Shown piece after piece: positions 1 through 7,333 of a stretch of DNA of 64,000 bases. The stretch is taken from contig NZ_JBIQLE010000002.1 in assembly GCF_044464525.1 (NCBI RefSeq), positions 62,001 to 126,000 on the forward strand. The letters are read 5' to 3'. Position 1 is the first letter of the stretch, and each line of letters begins with the position of its first letter. The translations under genes and the position numbers were made by a program. The stretch is from Pusillimonas sp044464525. Lineage in GTDB: Bacteria; Pseudomonadota; Gammaproteobacteria; Burkholderiales; Burkholderiaceae_B. A model generated the notes under the pieces. That model was not told the origin of the DNA. It ran no database searches and saw only the letters and a list, made by a program, of their open reading frames with translations.

Positions 1-102
1 GGTGTCAAGGAATTCCCCGTGCGGGTCAAGTGCGCCACGCTGGCATGGCATACATTGCACAACGCGCTTCAGGGCGTGCAAGAGCCCGCCAAGACCGAGT
101 AA
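1..102 (+). CDS. sufU: SufU-type Fe-S cluster scaffold protein, C-terminal fragment
   Basis: The window opens inside a gene. The last 33 codons read straight to a TAA at 100-102 and contain EFPVRVKCATLAWHTL, which is the conserved C-terminal Cys-containing segment of SufU/NifU-like scaffold proteins; this Cys is normally the third cluster or zinc ligand. The next gene, sufT, begins only 9 bases later, as expected in beta-proteobacterial suf operons. Only the tail is visible, so the upstream suf genes are inferred and lie outside the window. Confidence 0.75.
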   Translation, partial: GVKEFPVRVKCATLAWHTLHNALQGVQEPAKTE

Positions 103-111
103 GGTATTGTC

Positions 112-678
112 ATGAGTTATCACAGAAAACCCAACGAAGTTGTCGTCAGCCGCGACCTGCCGGCGGTATCAGTACCATTTGGCGAGCCCGTCACCATCCA
201 AGAGGGCTGCACGGCCCAGATAACCCAGCAACTTGGCGGCAGCTATACCGTCTACGTCGAAGGCAACCTCTATCGCATCGAAGGACGAGACGCCGATGCA
301 TTAGGCCTCGAGCCCGTCGACACGCCCGTCATCCAGGCTTCAGACGGGCCGGCCACGATGGAATCCGTCGAAGCTGCCGCTCTCGAGCTGTTGAAGACCT
401 GCTACGATCCGGAAATTCCTGTGGATATCGTCAATTTAGGGCTGGTTTACCGCTGTGAAGTCCTTCCGGCGGCGCAAGAGGGCGCCTTCCGTATCGAAGT
501 CGACATGACTCTTACCGCACCCGGCTGCGGCATGGGCACCTTCATCGCCGACGAGGCACGCTCCAAGCTGTTGTCCATCGAAGGTGTAGACGCCGTCGAT
601 GTCGACCTGGTCTGGGACCCTCCATGGAGCCGCGAGATGATCAGCGAGCACGCCAGGCTCCAGCTCGGCCTGATGTAG
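112..678 (+). CDS. sufT: SufT, MIP18/DUF59-family Fe-S assembly protein
   Basis: A 188-residue protein with a C-terminal MIP18 (DUF59) domain from about residue 85: CYDPEIPVDIVNLGLVY, then the invariant TAPGCGMG segment carrying the family cysteine, then DVDLVWDPPWS. The N-terminal half is the extension typical of SufT. SufT proteins assist maturation of Fe-S proteins when demand is high and do not build the cluster themselves. It follows the sufU tail by 9 bases, so it is probably the last gene of the suf operon. No terminator is evident in the following 138 bases. Confidence 0.88.
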   Translation: MSYHRKPNEVVVSRDLPAVSVPFGEPVTIQEGCTAQITQQLGGSYTVYVEGNLYRIEGRDADALGLEPVDTPVIQASDGPATMESVEAAALELLKTCYDPEIPVDIVNLGLVYRCEVLPAAQEGAFRIEVDMTLTAPGCGMGTFIADEARSKLLSIEGVDAVDVDLVWDPPWSREMISEHARLQLGLM

Positions 679-816
679 CCCCAAGCCCAAAGGTACGCCT
701 GCTGCATCTGTTCCATATGTCCCATTAAATTTTTCAGTTGTTCATCCGTTATTCATGTGCGGCACCTATAGTGCGGGTTGCTATTGGTTAAAGCATTAGA
801 GTTCGGAGGCGGGCAT

Positions 817-2700
817 ATGTCGTTGTATGAAGTCGCGAAGGAACCAGCGCTTTCACACGACGGCGGCGGCGCGGGTTTGCGCGTTCACCTCGACGACATA
901 CTTCGAAACCGGCGTTTAATGCCGGTCTTTCAACCCGTCGTCGACATACAACTGGGCGCCATTATTGGTTACGAGGGCCTGATACGCGGCCCTGCCGACG
1001 GGCCGCTGCATTCACCGCTGGAAATGTTCCGGGTCGCTCGCGAGCAGGGCTTGACGTCCAAGCTGGAAATTCTGTGCTGCCACATCTTGCTGGGGCAATT
1101 CATCGAATTGGGTCTGCCGGGGCGCCTGTTCCTCAACATCAGCCCAGCAGTCTTGCCCGAGATGGCCTCCAGTGCCGCGACTCTGGCAAATGATTTTGAG
1201 CAAAGGGGTTTGCCCCCGAGCCGGATCGTATTCGAGCTTACCGAGCATTTCACCCAAGAATGGCAGGAACTGGCTCGCCTTGTTGCCGAGTACCGCGATG
1301 CCGGCTTTCAACTGGCCTTGGACGACCTGGGCGAAGGCTATTCCAGTTTGCGGCGCTGGTCCGAATTCAAGCCCGAGTACGTCAAGGTCGACATGCACTT
1401 CGTACAAGGCATTCACGGCGATGGGCTCAAGCAGCAATTTCTGCGTTCAATAAGGGATATTGCGCAAGAATCGGGCGCTCTCGTAGTGGCGGAAGGTATC
1501 GAGCAACAGGAAGAACTCAAGTGCCTCGTGGATATCGGCATTCGAAGCGGGCAGGGCTTTTATATCGCCAGGCCGGTACCCACGCCCTTGATCGAATTGC
1601 CCAGCGCTTTTTTATCCGACTTGCGCCAAAATCAGATCACCCGTCCTTCTTTTAAGCCGCCGCAGTCAAGGCCCATGGCCAACGCAGGCACGCTTTTACG
1701 AACCGTGCCTTGCGCATCGCCAATGATGACCAACGATGCCGTGTGCGACTTATTCGCCAGCCGCGCTGATCTGCAATCGATACCGGTGGTTGAAGATGGC
1801 GTGCCACTGGGCTTGATCCTTCGCGACGACCTGATCGGCCGCTTTGCGCGGCCGTATCAGCGCGAGCTTTACGGTCGCCGAAGCTGCACGATCTTCATGG
1901 ACCAAGCGCCGCCCATGGCGGACCAATCTTCCAGCTTGCACGAACTTAGCCAAATCCTGATCGAGGCTGATCGCTCCCGACTCATCAGCGACTTCATTAT
2001 CACCGGTACGGCCGGCAGCTATCTGGGAATCGGTACCAGCCATGACCTACTGCGTGAATTGACCGAAGTCCAAATCACGGCAGCGCGGCACGCGAATCCT
2101 CTTACGCAGCTGCCGGGCAACGTGCCGGTCAATCTTCATATTGAATTCCTGCTTGCAAGCGAAGTCTCTTTTTGCGCTTGCTATGCCGACCTCGACAACT
2201 TCAAGCCCTTCAATGACGTGTTCGGCTACGTGCATGGCGACGAAATCATACAATTGACTGGTCAACTGCTATGCGCCCACGCAAGCAGCGGTGATTTTGT
2301 GGGACATATCGGCGGCGACGATTTTCTGGTGCTGTGGCGCAGCGCCGACTGGGACGCCAGGTGCCATGCTTTGCTGGAAGCATTCGGCTTGTCAGTGCAA
2401 AGCTATCTCAAGAAAAGCGGCTTGCGCAAGAATGGCTCCGAAAAGGGCTACTTTGCCCATGATAGGGCGGGAAATCGGCGCTATTTTTCGTGGCCGAGCA
2501 TTTCACTGGGCATCGTCGAGGTTCAACCCTCGCAGTACGAGAACTACCACCAGATCGCGTCAGCCGCCGCCGAAGCCAAGGCGCTTGCCAAGAAAGCAAG
2601 CGGCAACAGCATACATGTCGAACGCCGCCGAAAGCGGGCTCCAAACCACGACTCTGTTCAAGCCGCCGACCTTGGCCGATTATCGTCCAGAGCCGTCTGA
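817..2700 (+). CDS. EAL-CBS-GGDEF c-di-GMP turnover protein
   Basis: A 627-residue protein starting at the ATG at 817, chosen because GGAGG sits 8 bases upstream; an in-frame TTG at 778 lacks such a site. The EAL domain (about residues 25-270) has its metal and catalytic residues: EGL at 53, FLNIS (Asn107), ELTE (Glu140), DDLGEGYSS (Asp169-170), VKVD (Lys190) and AEGIE (Glu226), so phosphodiesterase activity is likely. A CBS pair spans about 290-415. The C-terminal GGDEF domain has GGDDF at 499-503 and no RxxD inhibitory site, so cyclase activity is uncertain. No transmembrane segment is seen; it is probably cytoplasmic. It converges on the CsgD-like regulator gene and overlaps its 3' end by 21 bases. 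A role in controlling the neighbouring curli and PNAG genes is inference. Confidence 0.9.
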   Translation: MSLYEVAKEPALSHDGGGAGLRVHLDDILRNRRLMPVFQPVVDIQLGAIIGYEGLIRGPADGPLHSPLEMFRVAREQGLTSKLEILCCHILLGQFIELGLPGRLFLNISPAVLPEMASSAATLANDFEQRGLPPSRIVFELTEHFTQEWQELARLVAEYRDAGFQLALDDLGEGYSSLRRWSEFKPEYVKVDMHFVQGIHGDGLKQQFLRSIRDIAQESGALVVAEGIEQQEELKCLVDIGIRSGQGFYIARPVPTPLIELPSAFLSDLRQNQITRPSFKPPQSRPMANAGTLLRTVPCASPMMTNDAVCDLFASRADLQSIPVVEDGVPLGLILRDDLIGRFARPYQRELYGRRSCTIFMDQAPPMADQSSSLHELSQILIEADRSRLISDFIITGTAGSYLGIGTSHDLLRELTEVQITAARHANPLTQLPGNVPVNLHIEFLLASEVSFCACYADLDNFKPFNDVFGYVHGDEIIQLTGQLLCAHASSGDFVGHIGGDDFLVLWRSADWDARCHALLEAFGLSVQSYLKKSGLRKNGSEKGYFAHDRAGNRRYFSWPSISLGIVEVQPSQYENYHQIASAAAEAKALAKKASGNSIHVERRRKRAPNHDSVQAADLGRLSSRAV

Positions 2701-3414
2701 TTGGCCGCCGATGCAGGTCCAGCCTAACTTGGCCCCGCGTGACACGGCCGCATAAACGGCTGCGTTCCGATTATGCACGTCTAACCGCTGATAGAGCGTT
2801 TCGGTGTGCGCCTTGGCCGTGGCCACGGAAATGTTCAGGTATCTGCCAACCGTCTTCATGGGATAGCCGCGCGACAACAACACCAGCACCTCGTACTGGC
2901 GCGGTGTCAAGCCCAGAAGCTCGGACTCTGCATGCGCTTGCAACGAAAGCTTGGTGGCGGGCTCGCCATGATTGATGGAGCTGGTGCTTGAGGTTCGGGC
3001 AGGAGGTTTATCCTTCTCGGTCGACATCAATGGCTTGCGCAAAGGGAAGCAGGTGCCGCCGGCAAGAACCAGTCGGATGGAAGCCTGCAGAACCTCGGGC
3101 GCGGCATTCTTGGGCACATGGCCGCAAACAACCGCGGGAAGCGTAATTGAGCTTGGCAAGTGGTTTTGCTCTGACAAGAGCAAGATGAAACGTGGAGCGT
3201 AGGAAGTGAGAGCGGCATCAATCAATTGATTGGCGTCTTCGGCCGGCGAAATGGACAGCAGGACGAGATCGATGTCGCGGCATTCACCAGTGGGATCGCG
3301 CAAGCCGGCGTAGTCGGCTCCTTCGATGGTGACATCGGGTATGACGTTCGCAATGAGTTGCAGCAGTCCTAACCGGATTAACGCATGTGGCTCCACTACT
3401 TTGATAATGGTCAT
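2680..3414 (-). CDS. CsgD-like LuxR-family regulator with degenerate receiver domain
   Basis: A 244-residue protein; the ATG at 3414 is preceded by AGGA, and the longer reading frame adds nothing conserved. Residues 3-125 follow a receiver fold, but the acidic pocket is lost: VVEPHAL replaces the usual DDH, and Ser54 (LVLLSISP) stands where the phosphoacceptor Asp should be. The conserved Lys102 remains. Residues 168-230 form a LuxR/GerE helix-turn-helix (LTPRQYEVLVLLSRGYPMK...AKAHTETLYQRL). No sensor kinase lies nearby. Lying between a c-di-GMP gene and the curli operon, it occupies the place of CsgD, which also has a non-phosphorylatable receiver. The functional equivalence to CsgD is inference. 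Confidence 0.8.
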   Translation of the reverse strand: MTIIKVVEPHALIRLGLLQLIANVIPDVTIEGADYAGLRDPTGECRDIDLVLLSISPAEDANQLIDAALTSYAPRFILLLSEQNHLPSSITLPAVVCGHVPKNAAPEVLQASIRLVLAGGTCFPLRKPLMSTEKDKPPARTSSTSSINHGEPATKLSLQAHAESELLGLTPRQYEVLVLLSRGYPMKTVGRYLNISVATAKAHTETLYQRLDVHNRNAAVYAAVSRGAKLGWTCIGGQSDGSGR

Positions 3415-3693
3415 GCTTATATTCCTACGTGCGACGTAGCATGAAAGAGGACGGGAGCTGGCTTCTGTCCGGACTCGGCATGTAGATCTTGCGATGTACG
3501 TACCGCGCACTTTATGCGCACGTGGAACACTGGCCCGGAACCCCTGCGGCTCGTTTCCCCTCTTGTTTTGAATCGTGAATTTACAATTTACGACTGTTTA
3601 TGCGACGTCAATAATTTAATTGAATTATGTGGTGCAAGTAAATGATTGCATTATAAATTAACTGAAACAAATTGAATCAGTGTGTATAAATCA
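3415..3693. promoter_or_regulatory. AT-rich upstream region of the CsgD-like gene
   Basis: A 279-base gene-free stretch. Bases of roughly 3570-3690 are much richer in A+T than the neighbourhood. On the minus strand a perfect TATAAT -10 lies at 3650-3655; no good -35 is placed in front of it. If used, it would give a leader of about 235 bases, comparable with the long csgD leaders of enterobacteria. A second candidate -35 (TTGACG) lies closer to the gene but lacks a good -10. No terminator is evident for csgH, which ends at 3694. The promoter is unproven. Confidence 0.4.
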
Positions 3694-4020
3694 TCAGTGT
3701 TTTGCAACCGGCCGAGCCTCTTCGCAATCAAATTCGTAACGGGTTTCCCCCCCTGATGTTTCTGTCAGCACCAGTTCGATATGGCATTCCCCGTCAGGCT
3801 GTGTGACTGCAAGCCGAGGCAGCGCCACAGCTGTATGAGCAGGCACGCTCAACACGCCTCCCTGGCTGATCCGGCTATTGCCCCCTTGATGAGAGACAGT
3901 GGTGCGTAAAAGGTAGCGCAGGCTGGTGGCATGGCTGCTTTGCACATAAGGAACAATGACTTCCGGGCGTGTGGCGCTTTGGGTTTCAAGCCATGCTTGC
4001 AAATCAATATCGGCGTTCAT
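3694..4020 (-). CDS. csgH: CsgH-like curli assembly chaperone
   Basis: A 108-residue protein resembling CsgH/CsgC, small beta-sandwich proteins that bind curli subunits and stop amyloid forming inside the periplasm. The family pattern is visible in the centre, HQGGNSRISQGGVLSVPA, followed by alternating strands and a Cys pair (GECHIE ... EFDCEE). It is the last gene of the curli operon. Oddly, no signal peptide is present: the protein begins directly at the first strand (MNADIDLQAWLE), and a TAA in frame two codons upstream of the ATG prevents a longer start. GAGG lies about 10 bases before the ATG. The export route, if any, is unclear. Assignment rests on pattern and context. Confidence 0.72.
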   Translation of the reverse strand: MNADIDLQAWLETQSATRPEVIVPYVQSSHATSLRYLLRTTVSHQGGNSRISQGGVLSVPAHTAVALPRLAVTQPDGECHIELVLTETSGGETRYEFDCEEARPVAKH

Positions 4021-4153
4021 TTTCGTTTAACCTCGATGCATTCGGCGCAGGTGCGCAATTTTTCGTGATGGCCGGCGGGTTGCGGCCGCGAAGTTTGGTG
4101 TCGCAGTCGAGAACCTCGCTTCGCGGCGCGGCCCGTCTTCTTACGTGTTGTGT

Positions 4154-4789
4154 TTAGTGCTGTTTGATGACCCCCGTATTGAAAGCGCCTACTTGGGTCA
4201 ACGTGGCGGTATGCCCCGAGTTTCGTTGCAGGATCACGGCATCGTTTCGATAGCCGGTCTGGTTGATGGTCGCGTTCAAGCCGCTGCCTTTTTGGTCGAT
4301 GTAGCCATCGTTGCCTTGGCCGGTCTGATTGATCCGAGCCACAACCCAGCCGCCCTGACCTTGCTGGGTGATGCCGGCCAGGTTGTCGAAGCCGCCTTGC
4401 GTGATGGCCGCATCGGTGTTGTTGCCGCGTTGCGTGGTCCAGGCTGTATTTCCCCAGCCCCATGTTTGGCTGATGGACGCGTATTGATTGTTGCCCGGTA
4501 CCGTCCAGTGCCAGTAATCAGAGCCGCTTTGGTCGATGGTTGCATCGCCCGCGCTGGCGGTCTGGGTGATGGTCGCATTGGCGTTGTTCACATCCTGTTG
4601 TACGACGACGGCGTCGTTTCGGAAGCCGTCGACCGTAATGGTGGCTGTGGCGCCGTTGTTGTCATATTGCTCGATCGTAGAGTCGTTCCATGAACCCATT
4701 TGATCAATGGTGGCCGTGTCGGCAAGGGCGTTGCCGGCGCCGAACATGACACCGATTCCCAGAGCGACGGCCGATAGTTTGAAAGACAT
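4154..4789 (-). CDS. csgA: Curlin amyloid subunit (CsgA/CsgB family)
   Basis: A 211-residue secreted protein; the ATG at 4789 is preceded by GGAGA. Residues 1-23 form a Sec signal peptide ending ALA. The rest is a run of about eight imperfect curlin repeats, each with the ladder ATIxQxGxxNxAxIxQ (for example ATIDQMGSWNDSTIEQ, ATINQTGYRNDAVILQ), rich in Gln, Asn, Gly and Thr. It polymerises into the cross-beta curli fibre after secretion through CsgG. Only one curlin gene is present, where enteric operons have major CsgA and nucleator CsgB; which role it plays cannot be told from sequence. It lies 92 bases downstream of csgG, with csgH after a 133-base gap. Confidence 0.88.
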   Translation of the reverse strand: MSFKLSAVALGIGVMFGAGNALADTATIDQMGSWNDSTIEQYDNNGATATITVDGFRNDAVVVQQDVNNANATITQTASAGDATIDQSGSDYWHWTVPGNNQYASISQTWGWGNTAWTTQRGNNTDAAITQGGFDNLAGITQQGQGGWVVARINQTGQGNDGYIDQKGSGLNATINQTGYRNDAVILQRNSGHTATLTQVGAFNTGVIKQH

Positions 4790-4881
4790 TGTGTTTCTCC
4801 TCGTGATGAAGACCGGGGACGCTGCACCGAACCCGGCGGTCTCCAAAACCGGGCCCGATTAGAAATCGGTATATCGACAGC

Positions 4882-5832
4882 TCATTGCAAGGGATCAACC
4901 ACTGTGGAAGCCGCCACGGCGGGAGATCCCGCCTCTGTTTCAACGAGGGCCTGGACGTAGTTCGTTTCGGCCTGCAGGTAGCGCTGGACAATTGGCGTAT
5001 TCCAGTCTTCGGGGTTTTTCAACGCCCAGTTGTTGTCCTTGAGCCCCTGCACGGTCAAATGGACTACAGCGGCTTCGATGGCTTCCTTCACGCACAATTG
5101 GGCAGGCTCGTTTTGCGTGAGGCCTCCTTCTATCTCCAGGAGATCCTTGAAATTGACGAACTTGAATACGCTGGGTCGAATTTCATAAGAGAAGATCGTC
5201 TTGGTGGTGGAAACCGTTTGCAGGACGCGGCCGCTACGGATATCCACACTGCGCAGCCCCACCGTCACTTGGTCCATGCGGTACTGGGTCGAAAGGCCTA
5301 TGCCAAGGAACCTTGCCCCCAAGCCGCCTGTGCGGATGTTGCTTTCGTAAGAGATAATGCCGCCGTCAACCAGGACCGAAGCTGGAAGCAGGGCGGGGAT
5401 GCTGATCTGGGGCGCGTCTTTATCCTGAGATCCATCCAGCGCCCGCACGATGCGGCGTTCCGTAAGCAGCTCTTGAAGGCTTTCCCGTTCGACCGGGGTG
5501 AACCAGCCGGAGTCCTGGAGGGCCTTTACCAGCATGGATGCCGCGCCTTGCGTTACCGATGTAGAGAACGAGCTGTCAGGCGCTGGCTTGTATTGGCCGG
5601 TCTGGTCGCGAAAGCCGTATACGGCCACCACTATCTTGCCCTTGGGTTCGGGCAGGCGCAGCAGGTCGTGGGTGGATGGCGTTGCGGGTGTCAGCTGCGC
5701 CGGCGTGCCGACATCAACCGGCTCCCGGTAGGTGGCGCAAGCGCTGAGGGCGGCGCAGGCCGCGATCAGCATGCCGGCTCGGAGCAGGCTGCGTGGACGT
5801 GCAGCGCTCGTGCAAAGGGCGACGGTTTTCAT
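4882..5832 (-). CDS. csgG: CsgG, outer-membrane curli secretion lipoprotein
   Basis: A 316-residue CsgG homologue, the nonameric outer-membrane channel that secretes curlin subunits. The signal peptide ends in the lipobox LSAC with lipidated Cys32. The family core follows: KIVVAVYGFRDQTGQYKP near residue 64, TSVTQGAASMLVKALQDSGWFTPVERESLQELLTER written here only in part as VKALQDSGWFTPVERE, then SNIRTGGLGARFLGIG and YRMDQVTVGLR. It is about 40 residues longer than E. coli CsgG, mainly at the C-terminus. Its ATG overlaps the csgF stop (ATGA, 5829-5832), indicating translational coupling. Confidence 0.95.
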   Translation of the reverse strand: MKTVALCTSAARPRSLLRAGMLIAACAALSACATYREPVDVGTPAQLTPATPSTHDLLRLPEPKGKIVVAVYGFRDQTGQYKPAPDSSFSTSVTQGAASMLVKALQDSGWFTPVERESLQELLTERRIVRALDGSQDKDAPQISIPALLPASVLVDGGIISYESNIRTGGLGARFLGIGLSTQYRMDQVTVGLRSVDIRSGRVLQTVSTTKTIFSYEIRPSVFKFVNFKDLLEIEGGLTQNEPAQLCVKEAIEAAVVHLTVQGLKDNNWALKNPEDWNTPIVQRYLQAETNYVQALVETEAGSPAVAASTVVDPLQ

Positions 5833-6281
5833 TGACCCACCTGAAATGTAGTCGAGCCGCCGGTCACTTTATCTACCGTCGTGATGGACAGAAGCCCGCC
5901 GCCCACGTCGACGATGTTGATATTGAAGTTCTCGGTCTCGAGCGAGCCCGGAATAAGTTTTCCGTCTTCGCCCACGATGCGCGATGTGGCCGTTGCGGCC
6001 AATCGGCCCAGAATGGCTCGTTCGAGAGTTTCCTGGAACGTTTCGAGCGGGGATTTCTGGCTTGCGCCAAAAATATCGGCGCCCGCGTCCGGATCCGTGT
6101 GTTTATTGGTTGCCAGTGCCGAGTTCAATAGCACTGGACCATTCAGCGGGCTGCCGCCAAACGAAGGATTAAGCGGAAAGTAGACCAGTTCTGTGGCGGT
6201 GGCCGGTTGGCTTGCCAGTGCTGTGGCCAGCGCAGCCAAACAGCAGAACGTGACGCCGCGCGATGATGTTATGTGTTTCAT
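5829..6281 (-). CDS. csgF: CsgF, curli nucleation/anchoring factor
   Basis: A 150-residue secreted protein with a Sec signal peptide of about 30 residues (ending near PATA). The mature start TELVYFPLNPSFGGSPLNG matches the conserved CsgF N-terminus, whose NPxFGG segment inserts into and narrows the CsgG pore. The C-terminal half (FNINIVDVGGGLLSITTVD) is the family beta domain that helps nucleation at the cell surface. It begins directly after the csgE stop with no intergenic bases and overlaps csgG by four bases, so the three accessory genes are one transcription unit. Confidence 0.93.
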   Translation of the reverse strand: MKHITSSRGVTFCCLAALATALASQPATATELVYFPLNPSFGGSPLNGPVLLNSALATNKHTDPDAGADIFGASQKSPLETFQETLERAILGRLAATATSRIVGEDGKLIPGSLETENFNINIVDVGGGLLSITTVDKVTGGSTTFQVGQ

Positions 6282-6734
6282 TTAGAGCTCCTCTTCTCCA
6301 AGGTCCTGGCTTTGAACCAGCATCCGCTGGATGTCGCTGTTGACTACGTTCTCGTAAACGATTCTTGCAGCCTGCTGGCTGACGTCCTTGGCTGCTTGGC
6401 GCGCGGGCGAAAGAAACATGTGGAACACCTGCTGCTGGCGATACTGCACCCAGATCTCGCTGCCCCAGCGTGCGGACGGCCTTTCGTGAACGGAGAGGGA
6501 ATAGCGGTGATCACCATCCTTCTCGCGCCACGCGCGTGCGAAGTATTGATAGAAGTCGTTGCCCAGAACGGTGACTGTGCGGTTGACCACAATGCCGCTC
6601 AAGGGATCGTCGAGCAGGCTTTTCTCAGGTTGGGTTTTCAGCAAGTCCTCATCCAAGGTGGCGGTTGCCGCATAGGCGGCGACCAAAACCAAGGTGAACA
6701 ATGCAGCCTGACAATGCTTGATGCAACGAGTCAT
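6282..6734 (-). CDS. csgE: CsgE, periplasmic curli export adaptor
   Basis: A 150-residue protein with a Sec signal peptide (cleavage near AATA, residue 25). CsgE caps the periplasmic face of CsgG and gives the channel substrate specificity. Recognisable family features are LSGIVVNRTVTVLGNDFYQYFARAW written here in part as VVNRTVTVLGNDFYQYF, then SARWGSEIWVQYRQQQVF and a C-terminal helix. The ATG is preceded by AGGGGG, a strong ribosome site. It is the first gene of the curli operon on the minus strand, so the operon promoter should lie in 6735-6889. Confidence 0.92.
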   Translation of the reverse strand: MTRCIKHCQAALFTLVLVAAYAATATLDEDLLKTQPEKSLLDDPLSGIVVNRTVTVLGNDFYQYFARAWREKDGDHRYSLSVHERPSARWGSEIWVQYRQQQVFHMFLSPARQAAKDVSQQAARIVYENVVNSDIQRMLVQSQDLGEEEL

Positions 6735-6889
6735 GCTTCCCCCTGTTACGGTTACATCAGAAAGGTGTTATTACTTGTGGAAACCGTGTGTTCATATTAA
6801 AGAGGTCGTGCCCCTATCAACATGAGATATACGTACTAGAAGAGGTCAGCTATATGGCGTAACGCGTTCGGAGCAAACTGGCCGGCGTA
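6735..6889. promoter_or_regulatory. Curli operon upstream region
   Basis: A 155-base gap between csgE and the end of pgaD, both on the minus strand. It must hold the curli promoter and any terminator of the pga operon. I see a strong ribosome site just before csgE and AT-rich patches near 6790-6840, but no clear -35/-10 pair and no strong hairpin. Confidence 0.35.
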
Positions 6890-7333
6890 TTACGCTGAAA
6901 GACGTATTGAGGTTGTATCCGCGGATTCCCAACGGCTTATTTCTCCGTCATCGGCATGATGAATAACCACCATCCTGCTTAGCCTGATGTCTTCCAGCTG
7001 GGGCCCCGACAATGCGAAGCTCTCGGCCAGCAAGGCGTCGTTGGGCGTATTGATCCTGTGCGGCGCAGTCCGCGTGAGCCGCTTTCGATAAGTGCCCCAC
7101 AGCATCAGCAGCAAGGCGCTTATGGCGCAGATGGTCAGATACAGCATCAATGCCGCAGTGGTTGATACGGTCCCGCCCATCAAAGAGAACTCCATGCTTC
7201 TATCTACGCCGTTGAATACCGCAATCAGGCCCGCTGTCATGAAATAGCTGAACACCAGCCATCCCAAGGCAGTCAATCCCACGTCAAGAATGCGATTGGA
7301 GATGGAGCGGGGGGTACGGACAAGCAGGTTCAT
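6890..7333 (-). CDS. pgaD: PgaD-like PNAG synthase small membrane subunit
   Basis: A 147-residue membrane protein with two hydrophobic helices (about residues 20-45 and 60-80) and a soluble C-terminal tail. It fits PgaD, the partner of the PgaC glycosyltransferase needed for poly-beta-1,6-N-acetylglucosamine polymerisation. In E. coli PgaC and PgaD together bind c-di-GMP. The start at 7333 overlaps the pgaC stop (ATGA), so translation is coupled. The family is poorly conserved; the assignment depends largely on its position at the end of pgaABC. The longer reading frame upstream is a shadow of pgaC. Confidence 0.85.
   Translation of the reverse strand: MNLLVRTPRSISNRILDVGLTALGWLVFSYFMTAGLIAVFNGVDRSMEFSLMGGTVSTTAALMLYLTICAISALLLMLWGTYRKRLTRTAPHRINTPNDALLAESFALSGPQLEDIRLSRMVVIHHADDGEISRWESADTTSIRLSA

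Noticed and set aside
4017..4463. Minus-strand frame between curlin and csgH as an extra curli gene or a missing CsgH signal peptide
   Set aside because: It is a shifted reading of the curlin repeats, Arg/His-rich, with no hydrophobic segment.
4145..5835. Long plus-strand frames opposite the curlin gene and csgG
   Set aside because: They mirror the codon pattern of curlin and csgG in GC-rich DNA and show no recognisable domain or ribosome site.
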